From an uncultured Oscillibacter sp. (GTDB lineage: Bacteria > Bacillota > Clostridia > Oscillospirales > Oscillospiraceae): DNA of 64,000 nucleotides. The stretch is taken from assembly GCF_900544955.1 (NCBI RefSeq), contig NZ_UQXD01000001.1, positions 62,001 through 126,000 on the forward strand, in the 5' to 3' direction. Both the position numbers and the translations under genes were made by a program. Under the pieces are notes generated by a model. It searched no databases and was not told the DNA's origin. It was given only the letters and a program-made list of their open reading frames with translations. This document shows positions 17,082 through 25,058 of this stretch, piece by piece (position 1 is the stretch's first letter; every line of letters starts with the position of its first letter).

Positions 17082-17818
17082 TACAAGTATGGGGCATGAC
17101 CGACGTGGGTCTTTGCCGGAAGGAGAATCAGGACGCCTACGCCGTCCGGGAGCACACCGCCTCCGGGCACACCATCTGCGTGGTGTGCGACGGCATGGGC
17201 GGCCCCGCCGGGGGGAAGATGGCCAGCCGCATCGCGGTGGATACCTTCCTCTCGGAGATGGAAAAGGTGCTGACGCCGGACATGAGCCCGGAGCAGCTCC
17301 GCCAGGCCTCCTCCTACGCTGCATCCTTGGCCAACAGCGCCATCCGGGAGGCTGCCATGGAGTCGGAGGCCTATGCCAACATGGGAACCACCCTGGTCTC
17401 TGCCGTCACCTACGGCGACGGCGCCGCCGTCCTCAACGTGGGAGACAGCCGGGCCTATCACATCACGGAGGCGGGCATCACCCGCATTACCAAGGACCAC
17501 TCCCTGGTGGAGAGTATGGTGGACCGGGGGGACATCACCGCCGAGGAGGCCCGCCGCCACCCCAACCGCAACCTCATCACCCGGGCCCTGGGCCCCGACG
17601 AGGCGGTGGAATGCGACGGCTATTTGTGCCACCTGGCGGCGGGGGAGTTTTTGCTGCTGTGCACGGACGGCCTCATCGACACCGTGACGGACCAGGAAAT
17701 GCTCTTTGAAGTCATCCACGGCGAGGGGGCGGAGACCTGCCTGAACCGCCTGCTGGCCATTTCCAAAAGCCGCGGGGCACCGGACAACGTGACGGCGGTC
17801 CTGCTGAAGAAGCTGTAA
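17078..17818 (+). CDS. stp: PP2C-type Ser/Thr protein phosphatase
   Basis: 246 residues. Family motifs: WGMTDVGLCRKENQDAY, CDGMGGPAGGKMAS (metal Asp), MGTTLVSAV, NVGDSRAYHI, ITKDHSLVE and LLCTDGLIDTV. It reverses PrkC phosphorylation. It lies 13 bases before the kinase gene, the usual Firmicute pair, and overlaps rlmN by four bases. Confidence 0.96.
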   Translation: MIQVWGMTDVGLCRKENQDAYAVREHTASGHTICVVCDGMGGPAGGKMASRIAVDTFLSEMEKVLTPDMSPEQLRQASSYAASLANSAIREAAMESEAYANMGTTLVSAVTYGDGAAVLNVGDSRAYHITEAGITRITKDHSLVESMVDRGDITAEEARRHPNRNLITRALGPDEAVECDGYLCHLAAGEFLLLCTDGLIDTVTDQEMLFEVIHGEGAETCLNRLLAISKSRGAPDNVTAVLLKKL

Positions 17819-17831
17819 AGGGGGGAGACGG

Positions 17832-19811
17832 ATGGACAACTATATCGGAAAAATGCTGGACAACCGCTATGAGATTCTGGAGCGCATCGGCACCGGCGGC
17901 ATGGCGGTGGTCTACAAGGCGAAGTGCCATCGTCTCAACCGCCTGGTGGCGGTGAAAATCCTGAAGGCGGATTTGGCACAGGACGAGGACTTCCGCCGCC
18001 GCTTCAACGCGGAGTCCCAGGCCGTCGCCCAGCTCTCCCACCCCAACATCGTGTCGGTGTACGACGTGTCCCGGGGCGGCGACACGGAGTATATCGTCAT
18101 GGAGCTGATCGACGGCATCACCCTGAAGCAGTACATGGAGAAGCGGGGCCAGCTGAACTGGCGGGAGTCCCTGCACTTCATCACCCAGATCATGCGGGGG
18201 CTGTCCCACGCCCACAGCCGGGGCATCGTCCACCGGGACATCAAGCCCCAGAACATCATGGTGCTGCGGGACGGCAGCGTGAAGGTGGCCGACTTCGGCA
18301 TCGCCTGCCTGGAAAACGCCTCCCAGACCCTGACCCAGGAGGCCCTGGGCTCCGTCCACTATATCTCGCCGGAGCAGGCCCGGGGGGACCGCACCGACGC
18401 CCGCAGCGACATCTACTCCGCCGGCGTGGTGCTCTACGAGATGCTGGCGGGGCGGCTGCCCTTCGAGGGGGACTCCGCCGTGTCCGTGGCCATCCAGCAC
18501 CTGAGCTCCATCCCTCTGGCGCCCCGGGAGATCAATTCGGAGATTCCGGAGCAGCTGGAGCTGATCTGCATGAAGGCTATGGCGCCGGACCTGGAGCGGC
18601 GGTATCCCTCCGCCGACGCCATGATCGCCGACCTGGAGGCCTTCCGGAAAAACCCCGGCGTGAACCTGGAGTTCGAGCTCTCCGACCTGCGGCCGGAGGA
18701 GACCGACGAGCCCACCCAGCTGCTGCGGACCGCGGCGGCCCACACCGGCGGCCAGGGCGGCTCTCGGCCCGCCCCGCCCCGGGAGCACCGGCGGGACTAC
18801 GACGGTTATGACGAGCCCGCCCGCCCGGGCGGCCGGGGCAGAACCGTGCTGATCGGCGCCGCGGTGGTGCTGGCGCTGGCGCTGGTGGCGGTACTGTTCC
18901 GCAGCATCCTGGGCTCCTTCGGCAGCCCCGTGCAGGAGCAGTACGTGGTGCCCAGCGTGCTGGACAAGACCGTGGAGGAGGCCCTGGCCATGCCGGAGGT
19001 CTCCGGCATCTTTGAGATCAAAGAGATGGGCACTGTGTTCAGCGACCACCCGGAGAACACCATCGCCCGGCAGGAGCCTGCTGCCGGGGAGTACCGCAAG
19101 GGCGAGAACACCGTGATCCAGGTGTGGATCAGCGCCGGAGAGGACGTGGGCGAGATGATCGACGTCACCAATCAGACGGTGGCCCAGGCCGAAGTGGCGC
19201 TTCGTACCCTCAAAGAGCAGTATGACCTGAGTATCGAGAGGCCGACGGAGGAGGAGTACGTCTACAGCGACGAGGTGACTGCGAATTTCATCATCTCCAC
19301 CTCTCCCGCCGCGGGAGAGCCGCTGAAAAAGGGGGACACCATCCGCATGGTGGTGAGTAAGGGGCCGGAGATCAAAGAGTACCCGGCGCCTCAGTTTGTG
19401 GGCATGACCTTGGAGACCGCCCTCTCCCAGTTGGCGGGCATCGGCTTGAAATGCGACGCCGCCACCGACGTCACCATGGCGGACAGCGATAAGCCCGGCG
19501 GCCAGATCATCTGGCAGAGTATTCCGGTCAACGAAATGTACCAGGAGGGCGACACCATCAAGTTCCAGGTCAGCTCCGGCCTGGCCAGCGTGAACATCGT
19601 CCAGTACTTCGACCTGCCCCAGGACGGGCGGGAGACCATCCACGTGCAGGTGTACGTGGGCAACGAGACGGAGCCCCAGTACGACGAGACGGTGCGCAGC
19701 GCCGACGGGCAGGTGCGGGTATCCCTCACCGGAAGCGGCACCAAGAACATCCGGGTGTACTTCGACGGGGCGCTGGACCAGGGCCAGGGCGGCGAGACGC
19801 TGTTTGAATAG
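17832..19811 (+). CDS. prkC: PASTA-domain Ser/Thr protein kinase
   Basis: 659 residues. Kinase domain ~1-270: IGTGGMAVVYKAK, Lys42 in VAVKIL, HRDIKPQN at 134-141, DFG in VADFGIACL, and the SPEQARG block. A low-complexity linker and one membrane helix (VLIGAAVVLALALVAVLF, ~337-355) follow, then three PASTA repeats (VPSVLDKTVEEALAMP; VTNQTVAQAEVALRTL; PQFVGMTLETALSQL). A further beta-rich region of ~80 residues (from about 575) is not a PASTA repeat. The PASTA part binds peptidoglycan fragments; in Bacillus it triggers spore germination. Confidence 0.95.
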   Translation: MDNYIGKMLDNRYEILERIGTGGMAVVYKAKCHRLNRLVAVKILKADLAQDEDFRRRFNAESQAVAQLSHPNIVSVYDVSRGGDTEYIVMELIDGITLKQYMEKRGQLNWRESLHFITQIMRGLSHAHSRGIVHRDIKPQNIMVLRDGSVKVADFGIACLENASQTLTQEALGSVHYISPEQARGDRTDARSDIYSAGVVLYEMLAGRLPFEGDSAVSVAIQHLSSIPLAPREINSEIPEQLELICMKAMAPDLERRYPSADAMIADLEAFRKNPGVNLEFELSDLRPEETDEPTQLLRTAAAHTGGQGGSRPAPPREHRRDYDGYDEPARPGGRGRTVLIGAAVVLALALVAVLFRSILGSFGSPVQEQYVVPSVLDKTVEEALAMPEVSGIFEIKEMGTVFSDHPENTIARQEPAAGEYRKGENTVIQVWISAGEDVGEMIDVTNQTVAQAEVALRTLKEQYDLSIERPTEEEYVYSDEVTANFIISTSPAAGEPLKKGDTIRMVVSKGPEIKEYPAPQFVGMTLETALSQLAGIGLKCDAATDVTMADSDKPGGQIIWQSIPVNEMYQEGDTIKFQVSSGLASVNIVQYFDLPQDGRETIHVQVYVGNETEPQYDETVRSADGQVRVSLTGSGTKNIRVYFDGALDQGQGGETLFE

Positions 19812-19821
19812 GGGAGGAGCC

Positions 19822-20709
19822 ATGGCGGAAGGACGGATTCAAAAGGCCCTCAGCGGCTTTTACTATGTGAATACCGGGGAGGAGGTCCTCACCTGCCGGG
19901 CCAGAGGCCGGTTCCGGAAGGAGGGGATCTCCCCCCTGGTGGGGGACCGGGTAGAGGTCCGGGAGCTGGGGAACGGAGAGGGCTTCGTGGAGCGGATTCT
20001 CCCCCGGCGCAACGCCTTCCTCCGGCCCGCCGTGGCCAACATCGACCAATTGGTGGTCATCGCCTCCGCCGCCGTGCCCCGGACGGACCCCTTCCTCATC
20101 GACCGGGTGGCGGCCATCGCGGCCCTGAAGGGGTGCGAGGTGGTGGTGCTGCTGAACAAGTGCGATCTGGACAGCGCCGATGATCTCTATACAATCTACC
20201 GCGCCGCCGGCTTCCCCACCCTCCGCATCAGCGCGGAGACCGGGGAGGGAATGGAGGCCCTGATCCCCCTGATCTCTGGAAAGCTATCCGCCTTTACAGG
20301 GAATTCGGGCGTGGGGAAATCCAGCATTTTGAATGCCCTGGACCCGGACTTCCACCTACAGGTGGGGACGGTCAGCGACGCCCTGGGCCGGGGGCGGCAC
20401 ACCACCCGCCACGTGGAGCTCTACCGCCTCTCCTGCGGGGCGGAGGTGATGGACTCCCCGGGCTTTTCCTCCTTCGAGACGGAGGAGCTGAATCTGGAGC
20501 TGAAGCACCGCCTGCCGGAGACCTTTCGGGAGTTCGCCCCCTACCTGGGGGACTGCCGCTTCGTGGGGTGCAGCCACACCCGGGAGAAGGGCTGCGCCGT
20601 GCTGGAGGCCCTCCGCCGGGGGGACATCCAGAAGAGCCGCCACGAGAGCTACCTGCGGCTCCACGAGGAGCTAAAGCCCCTCAGGGACTGGCAGGAGGGC
20701 AAGAAATGA
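19822..20709 (+). CDS. rsgA: Ribosome small-subunit-dependent GTPase A
   Basis: 295 residues from ATG 19822, after GGGGAGGAG. An OB domain (GFYYVNTGEEVLTCRARGRF) is followed by a circularly permuted GTPase: G4 LLNKCD, G1 FTGNSGVGKSSILNAL, G3 MDSPGFSSFE. Then comes the zinc motif with CRFVGCSHTREKGCAV. It acts late in 30S maturation. The start overlaps the region just after prkC. spoVM follows two genes downstream, as also seen near rsgA in Bacillus. Confidence 0.96.
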   Translation: MAEGRIQKALSGFYYVNTGEEVLTCRARGRFRKEGISPLVGDRVEVRELGNGEGFVERILPRRNAFLRPAVANIDQLVVIASAAVPRTDPFLIDRVAAIAALKGCEVVVLLNKCDLDSADDLYTIYRAAGFPTLRISAETGEGMEALIPLISGKLSAFTGNSGVGKSSILNALDPDFHLQVGTVSDALGRGRHTTRHVELYRLSCGAEVMDSPGFSSFETEELNLELKHRLPETFREFAPYLGDCRFVGCSHTREKGCAVLEALRRGDIQKSRHESYLRLHEELKPLRDWQEGKK

Positions 20710-20749
20710 GACCGCCGCCGGACGCATTGCGCCCGGCGGTCTTTTTTTT
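20710..20749 (+). terminator. Rho-independent terminator after rsgA
   Basis: Stem 20710-20717 with 20734-20741 and an eight-T run (20742-20749), directly after the stop codon. Confidence 0.85.
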
Positions 20750-20807
20750 GGCACCCGGGACAGGCGGCGGCGTATATACTGAGGCAGAGGAAAGGAGGCG
20801 TTGGCCC

Positions 20808-20963
20808 ATGTTTCGAGGCGGAGGAGGCTGCTGGATTCTGGGTGTCTGCGGCGTGGCGCTGGGATCGGGCATCTTGATCGCGGCGATCTTTCCGGTGGGC
20901 GCTCTGCTGTTTCTGGTGGCGTTTTTGCTGATCGGGTGCGGCTGCGCCTGCTGTAGGCGTTAG
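20808..20963 (+). CDS. Small hydrophobic protein, glycine/cysteine-rich ends
   Basis: 51 residues with an AAAGGAGG site nine bases before ATG 20808. It has a glycine-rich start (MFRGGGGCWILGVCG), one hydrophobic span (ALGSGILIAAIFPVGALLFL and on to FLLIG) and a cysteine-rich basic end (CGCACCRR). It sits 15 bases before spoVM and behind the rsgA terminator, so the two short genes are probably co-expressed. A possible -10 (TATACT, 20775) is present. I do not recognise the family; a sporulation-linked membrane peptide is only a suggestion from context. Confidence 0.6.
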   Translation: MFRGGGGCWILGVCGVALGSGILIAAIFPVGALLFLVAFLLIGCGCACCRR

Positions 20964-20978
20964 AAAGGAGTATTTCTT

Positions 20979-21059
20979 ATGAACATCGTGGTCTGGAAAT
21001 CACCGAAGGCTCTGCGGGGTATTTTGCGGCGGCTGTTTGGCATCAAACCCGCCGTCTGA
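20979..21059 (+). CDS. spoVM: Stage V sporulation protein M (26-residue membrane-curvature peptide)
   Basis: 26 residues: MNIVVWKSPKAL, then RGILRRLFGIKPAV. Length, the initial hydrophobic patch, the central Pro-Lys and the amphipathic helix with GI(L/V)R match SpoVM of Bacillus (also 26 residues). SpoVM marks the positively curved forespore membrane and recruits SpoIVA. GAAAGGAG lies ten bases before the ATG. Context is strong: rsgA is upstream, sipL immediately downstream, and spoIVA 5 kb away. The gene is short enough to be missed by normal gene calling. Confidence 0.85.
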   Translation: MNIVVWKSPKALRGILRRLFGIKPAV

Positions 21060-21070
21060 CCCGAAACCCG

Positions 21071-21100
21071 GTCATAACGGCCCGGACGCCGGCATAGAGT
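21071..21100 (+). promoter_or_regulatory. Mother-cell sigma-E-like promoter for sipL
   Basis: GTCATAAC (21071-21078), 14 bases, CATAGAGT (21093-21100). The -10 and the GTCATA core are identical in sequence and spacing to the element before spoIVA at 26044-26073. The resemblance to the sigma-E consensus (ATA-type -35, CATA-type -10) is from known consensus, not a computed score. Confidence 0.6.
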
Positions 21101-21140
21101 ATGGCATGGACGATACAGCCGGGAAAGGAAGGGCCTCGTG

Positions 21141-22679
21141 ATGGAACTGGAATTGAAAAAAACAAGCCTGGACGCCTATGAGACAGGCGGTGAGCTGACT
21201 TTGACCCAGGAGGAGACGGCGGAGACCATCGTGCCGGACTACTGCCCCGATATCGCGCGGATCATCGAGACGGAGGGGAAGGTCTTCCTCCACAGCCGGG
21301 AGCTGCGGGACGGGAAGGCGGAGATCTCCGGGACGGTGCGGGTGACGGTGCTGTACACCCCGGACGGGGAGGGGGGCATCCGCACCCTGGAATTCGCCGT
21401 CCCCTTCACCGTGGAGAGCGACAGCCGCGCCCTGCCGGGGTGCCAGTACCTGTCCGCAGAGACGGAGACGGAGTTTCTGGAGACCCGGATGCTCAACCCC
21501 AGAAAGGTCTTCACTCACTGCAAGCTGGTCACTACTGTCACAGGCTACCAGCGCTGCGCCATGGCCTTCTGCGCCGACACGGAGGCGGAGCCCGCTCTGT
21601 GCGTGGAGAAGCGCCAGGAGCAGCAGCATGCCATTTTACTCACCCATATCGCGGAGAAGGACTTCACCTTCTCCGAGGAGATGAATCTCTCCCCGGGCCG
21701 GGAGGGGGCGGCGGAGCTGCTGAGCAGCCGGGTCTGCGGCACGGTGACGGAGACCAAGATCGTGGGCAGCAAGCTGATCTTCAAGGGGCTGTTCGCCGTC
21801 ACCCTCCTCTACCGCACCCACCAGGGGCAGTGCTGCGCCGCCTCGGCGGAGCTGCCCTTCTCCCAGATCATGGAGGTGGAGGGGGCGCCGGAGAACGCCG
21901 CCGCGGACTTGGAGCTGCAACTGACGGGAACGGACCTCCAAATCGACGGCGACGACGCCGAGGGGCGGCAGATCGCGGTGACGCTGTACTTCCACGCCAC
22001 GGCGCTGCTGCGGGAGGAGCAGGAGCTGACCCTTTTGAGCGACCTCTACTCCACGGCCTACGACATGACCTACGACGCCCAGCCGGTGAGCCTCACCAGC
22101 TTCCGGGAGAAGCTGACCCGGCGGCAGACCCTCCGGGAGGTGCTGGAGATCGGCGTGGTGGCGGACTCCATTTTGACGGTGGAGGCGTCCTGCGGCGGCG
22201 TCCAGGTGAGCAGGGAGGGGGACAGCGTGACCCTCCGCACCGGCGTCACCGTCCGGGCGTTGTATCTGGACGAGGGGGGCGTGCCCCTGGTGGCGGAGCG
22301 GTGCATTGAAGCCGGCTGCCAGTTGGAGCTGCCGGAGGGGTGCCGGGTCACCGCCCGCGCCGCCTGCACCGAGGAGGTCCAGGCCAGCCTGGGGGACCGG
22401 GGCATCGAAGTGCGCTTCCCGGTGGACTTCCGGGTGGAGGCGGCCTCCCGGGTGAAGAAGGTGTGCATCTCCGCCGCCCGGCTGGATACGGAGGCCCCCA
22501 AAGACCTGACGGGGACGCCCTCCCTGGTGCTGCGGTGCCTGGGAAAGCAGGAGACCGCCTGGGACCTGGCCAAGACCTACAACACCACCATCGGCTCCAT
22601 CCTGGCCGCCAACCAGCTGGAGGGGGAGGGCGACATTCCCCGGGAAAAGCTGCTGCTGATCCCCCGGAAACGGGCGTAG
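21141..22679 (+). CDS. sipL: SipL-like spore coat morphogenesis protein (DUF3794 + LysM)
   Basis: 512 residues from ATG 21141. Repeated DUF3794-type beta domains are visible (for example VPDYCPDIARIIETEGKVFL, EKDFTFSEEMNLSPGREGA, TSFREKLTRRQTLREVLEIG). A single LysM is at the C-terminus, about residues 462-508 (GKQETAWDLAKTYNTTIGSI, ending EKLLLIPRK). This layout matches SipL of Clostridioides difficile, which binds SpoIVA and joins the coat to the forespore. Its neighbours spoVM (81 bases upstream) and spoIVA (3.4 kb downstream) fit that role. A promoter like that of spoIVA precedes it. Confidence 0.85.
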   Translation: MELELKKTSLDAYETGGELTLTQEETAETIVPDYCPDIARIIETEGKVFLHSRELRDGKAEISGTVRVTVLYTPDGEGGIRTLEFAVPFTVESDSRALPGCQYLSAETETEFLETRMLNPRKVFTHCKLVTTVTGYQRCAMAFCADTEAEPALCVEKRQEQQHAILLTHIAEKDFTFSEEMNLSPGREGAAELLSSRVCGTVTETKIVGSKLIFKGLFAVTLLYRTHQGQCCAASAELPFSQIMEVEGAPENAAADLELQLTGTDLQIDGDDAEGRQIAVTLYFHATALLREEQELTLLSDLYSTAYDMTYDAQPVSLTSFREKLTRRQTLREVLEIGVVADSILTVEASCGGVQVSREGDSVTLRTGVTVRALYLDEGGVPLVAERCIEAGCQLELPEGCRVTARAACTEEVQASLGDRGIEVRFPVDFRVEAASRVKKVCISAARLDTEAPKDLTGTPSLVLRCLGKQETAWDLAKTYNTTIGSILAANQLEGEGDIPREKLLLIPRKRA

Positions 22680-22715
22680 AGAAAGAGACGGGCGGCTGTG
22701 CCGTTCAGAGCCGCA

Positions 22716-22751
22716 AAAGAGGCTCCATCCACAACCGGATGGAGCCTCTTT
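22716..22751. terminator. Two-way terminator hairpin between sipL and a convergent gene
   Basis: A perfect 15-bp stem (22716-22730 with 22737-22751) with a 6-base loop. The stem begins with AAAG and ends with CTTT, so it can work on either strand. Confidence 0.75.
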
Positions 22752-22849
22752 GCCATGCCTGTGCCGGCCCGGAACAAGGTGCCGCCGTCTCCGGCGGGAT
22801 GTGGGCCGCTTCCCGGGACAGCCGGACCGGGCGCTTTCGGACGGGTGAT

Positions 22850-23359
22850 TTACGCAATCGGAAACTCCGCCGCCAGGTAGCAAGGGGTTCCATCCGCTGC
22901 GTTCAGTTCCAATACGACCCGGTATTGCCCGGATTCCAAGCGCGTCCCATACGCCTGATACTTCTGGACAAGACTGCCCTCGAAGCGGTGGCTTTCCTCT
23001 CCGCCCAAGGCAAAGGAAATGGTGTTGAAGGAAAAGGCGTCTTGCGAATATCCCAGGCGAAACCACTGGCCATCTACGCAGCGTTCGAGATAGACCGGCT
23101 CGGGGGCGTCCGCCTCTTTTGCAAAGCGATAGACCTCCCCCGAATCCATTTCAACGCACCACCGAACGGTGTACCCCTTGAAAGGCGACCAGGTCGGTTC
23201 CTCAATCGTCAAATCGAACCCCTCTACCTGATTCACTGCGTAAGAGACGGGTTCCCCCAGGGAAGGATATTCCGCTGTGACCTGCCATGTCAGCCAAACC
23301 GCCCCCGCGCAGAACGCGGCGACAAACGCAAGGAGTAACCACCCGCGATGTTTTTTCAT
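22850..23359 (-). CDS. Secreted or membrane-anchored Ig-like domain protein
   Basis: 169 residues from ATG 23359 (start chosen for the MKKHRGWLLLAFVAAFCAGA signal/anchor sequence and an AGAGGGA site; the frame stays open upstream). The rest is beta-rich with VYLERCVDGQWFRLGYSQ, and SGQYRVVLELNAADGTPCYL near the end, a pattern like the bacterial Ig-like Big_14 group. The function is unknown. It is transcribed alone, convergent with sipL and downstream of the amino-acid ABC operon. Confidence 0.65.
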   Translation of the reverse strand: MKKHRGWLLLAFVAAFCAGAVWLTWQVTAEYPSLGEPVSYAVNQVEGFDLTIEEPTWSPFKGYTVRWCVEMDSGEVYRFAKEADAPEPVYLERCVDGQWFRLGYSQDAFSFNTISFALGGEESHRFEGSLVQKYQAYGTRLESGQYRVVLELNAADGTPCYLAAEFPIA

Positions 23360-23411
23360 ACGTCGTTCCCTCTGTAACCTGTAATTCGGTGAAAAATCTT
23401 CATCTATTGAT

Positions 23412-23440
23412 AGGATATCACATTCCCTGCCCCGCGGCAA
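23412..23440 (-). promoter_or_regulatory. Possible promoter of the Ig-like protein gene
   Basis: On the - strand TTGCCG (23440-23435), 17 bases, TATCCT (23417-23412), about 50 bases before the start codon. Both hexamers depart from consensus. Confidence 0.4.
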
Positions 23441-23447
23441 CCGGAAA

Positions 23448-23484
23448 AGGGAACGCCGCAGAAGAAACCTCTGCGGCGTTCCCT
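23448..23484 (-). terminator. Terminator of the amino-acid ABC transporter operon
   Basis: A 14-bp perfect stem (23448-23461 with 23471-23484), 9-base loop, followed on the - strand by TTTT. It lies 34 bases after the ATPase stop codon. Confidence 0.8.
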
Positions 23485-23517
23485 GGATGGAAATGCTCTT
23501 TATGTGCAGGCGCCGCC

Positions 23518-24285
23518 TCAGTTCTCCGCGTAGCGGGAGAGGAACTGCCGGGTCCGCTCCTCCCGGGGGTGGTCGATGACCTGGCGGGGGTCGCCCTGTT
23601 CCACGATGAGGCCGCCGTCCATGAAGATCAGCTGGTCCGCCACATCCCGGGCGAAGGCCATCTCATGGGTGACGATGATCATGGTGGTTTTTTGCTCCGC
23701 CAGGTTGCGGATCACCCGCAGCACCTCCCCGGTGAGCTCCGGGTCCAGGGCGGAGGTGGGCTCGTCAAAGCAGAGGATGTCCGGGTGCAGGGCCAGGGCC
23801 CGGGCGATGGCCACCCGCTGCTGCTGGCCGCCGGAGAGCTGATGGGGGTAGTGGTCCGCCCGGTCCGCCAGGCCCATCTGGGCCAGCAGTTCCCTTCCGG
23901 CGGCGGCGATGTCCGCCCGGCTCTCGCCGCCCCGCTCCTTGGCCTGGAGCTCCCGGGCCAGAGTGACGTTTTGCAGGGCGGTGTACTGGGGGAAGAGGTT
24001 GAAGTTTTGGAACACCAAGCCGAAGTGAAGCCGCTTTTTGCGGATTTCATTCTCCAGCTGGGTCTTGGGCTCCGCCGCGTCAAACAGCGTCTCGCCCCGG
24101 ACGGAGATCACGCCGCTGTCGGGCTTTTCCAAAAAGTTCAGGCACCGCAGGAGCGTGGTCTTCCCGCTGCCGGAGGAGCCGATGATGGACAGGGCCTGTC
24201 CCTCCTCCAGGGAGAAGCTGATGTCGGTGAGGACCTGGGTGGCGCCGAATCGCTTTTCGATGTGATTGACTTCCAGAATGGACAT
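23518..24285 (-). CDS. Polar amino-acid ABC transporter ATP-binding protein
   Basis: 255 residues. Walker A IGSSGSGKTTLLRCLN, Q-loop LVFQNFNLFPQYT, signature LSGGQQQRVAIARAL and Walker B LCFDEPTSALDPEL. The FNLFPQ wording and length are typical of GlnQ/ArtP-type importers. It is the last gene of a three-gene operon (binding protein, permease, ATPase), 13 bases after the permease, and a strong terminator follows. Confidence 0.95.
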   Translation of the reverse strand: MSILEVNHIEKRFGATQVLTDISFSLEEGQALSIIGSSGSGKTTLLRCLNFLEKPDSGVISVRGETLFDAAEPKTQLENEIRKKRLHFGLVFQNFNLFPQYTALQNVTLARELQAKERGGESRADIAAAGRELLAQMGLADRADHYPHQLSGGQQQRVAIARALALHPDILCFDEPTSALDPELTGEVLRVIRNLAEQKTTMIIVTHEMAFARDVADQLIFMDGGLIVEQGDPRQVIDHPREERTRQFLSRYAEN

Positions 24286-24298
24286 GTCCGCGCCTCCT

Positions 24299-24967
24299 TT
24301 ATCGGAAAAAGTCCAGCTTGCGCTCCACCCAGCCGAAGAACAGGGTGAGGACGCCGTTGAACAGCAGGTAGTAAACGCCGGTGAAGAACAGGGGCCAGAT
24401 CAGCCCGGAGTAGCCGTGGGACCCCTTCAGGAAGGCGTAGCCCGCCCAGATCAGCTCCTGCATGGAGATGATGCGGGCGATGGAGGTGTCCTTCACCAGG
24501 GTAATGATCTCATTGGACATGGGGGGCACGATGCGCTTGACCATCTGTAACAGCGTGATCTTGAAGAAGATCTGGTCCTTGGTCATGCCCAGTACCTGGC
24601 CCGCCTCCTGCTGGCCCACGGGCACGCCCTGGATGCCGCCCCGGTAGATCTCGGAGAAGTAGCAGGAGTAGTTGATGATGAAGGCGATGGCGGAGGCCAA
24701 AAACCGGCCGCCCTCGCCGCTGCCCCAGGGACTGGCTCCCATGACCCGGCCGGGTATGTAGTAGATGATGATGAGCTGAAGCATCAGCGGTGTGCCGCGG
24801 ATGACCCAGACCACCAGCTTGGTCAGGTAGCGCAGGGGCGAGAAGCGGCTCATGGAGCCGAAGGCAACCAGCAGTCCCAGGGGGACCGCGCCGATGAGCG
24901 TCACCGCAAACAGCTTCAGCGTCTGCAGGAAGCCCACGTTCAAAGCGCCGAGAACAGTCAGAAACAT
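24299..24967 (-). CDS. Polar amino-acid ABC transporter permease
   Basis: 222 residues from ATG 24967 (MFLTVLGALNVGFLQTLKLF); the frame is open upstream but without a sensible start. It has about five membrane helices, the family phrase VIRGTPLMLQLIIIYY, and the EAA loop around GVPVGQQEAGQVLGM, then VPPMSNEIITLVKDTSI. This is the HisM/GlnP family. Unlike many permeases it carries an inserted FASAIAF-like segment before the EAA loop (GEGGRFLASAIAFIINYS). A hairpin at 25006-25035 separates it from the binding-protein gene. Confidence 0.93.
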   Translation of the reverse strand: MFLTVLGALNVGFLQTLKLFAVTLIGAVPLGLLVAFGSMSRFSPLRYLTKLVVWVIRGTPLMLQLIIIYYIPGRVMGASPWGSGEGGRFLASAIAFIINYSCYFSEIYRGGIQGVPVGQQEAGQVLGMTKDQIFFKITLLQMVKRIVPPMSNEIITLVKDTSIARIISMQELIWAGYAFLKGSHGYSGLIWPLFFTGVYYLLFNGVLTLFFGWVERKLDFFR

Positions 24968-25005
24968 GGCCGTGATTCCACCTATCTTTCTTTGATAAAC
25001 CGGCT

Positions 25006-25035
25006 GAAAGCAGAGGGCCGCAGCCCTCTGCTTTC
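25006..25035 (-). terminator. Intra-operon hairpin between binding protein and permease
   Basis: A perfect 12-bp stem (25006-25017 with 25024-25035) with a 6-base loop. No T run follows on the - strand, so it is more likely an mRNA stabiliser or leaky attenuator than a full terminator. Confidence 0.6.
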
Positions 25036-25058
25036 TGGTGACGCCTCCAGGGGGAGGC

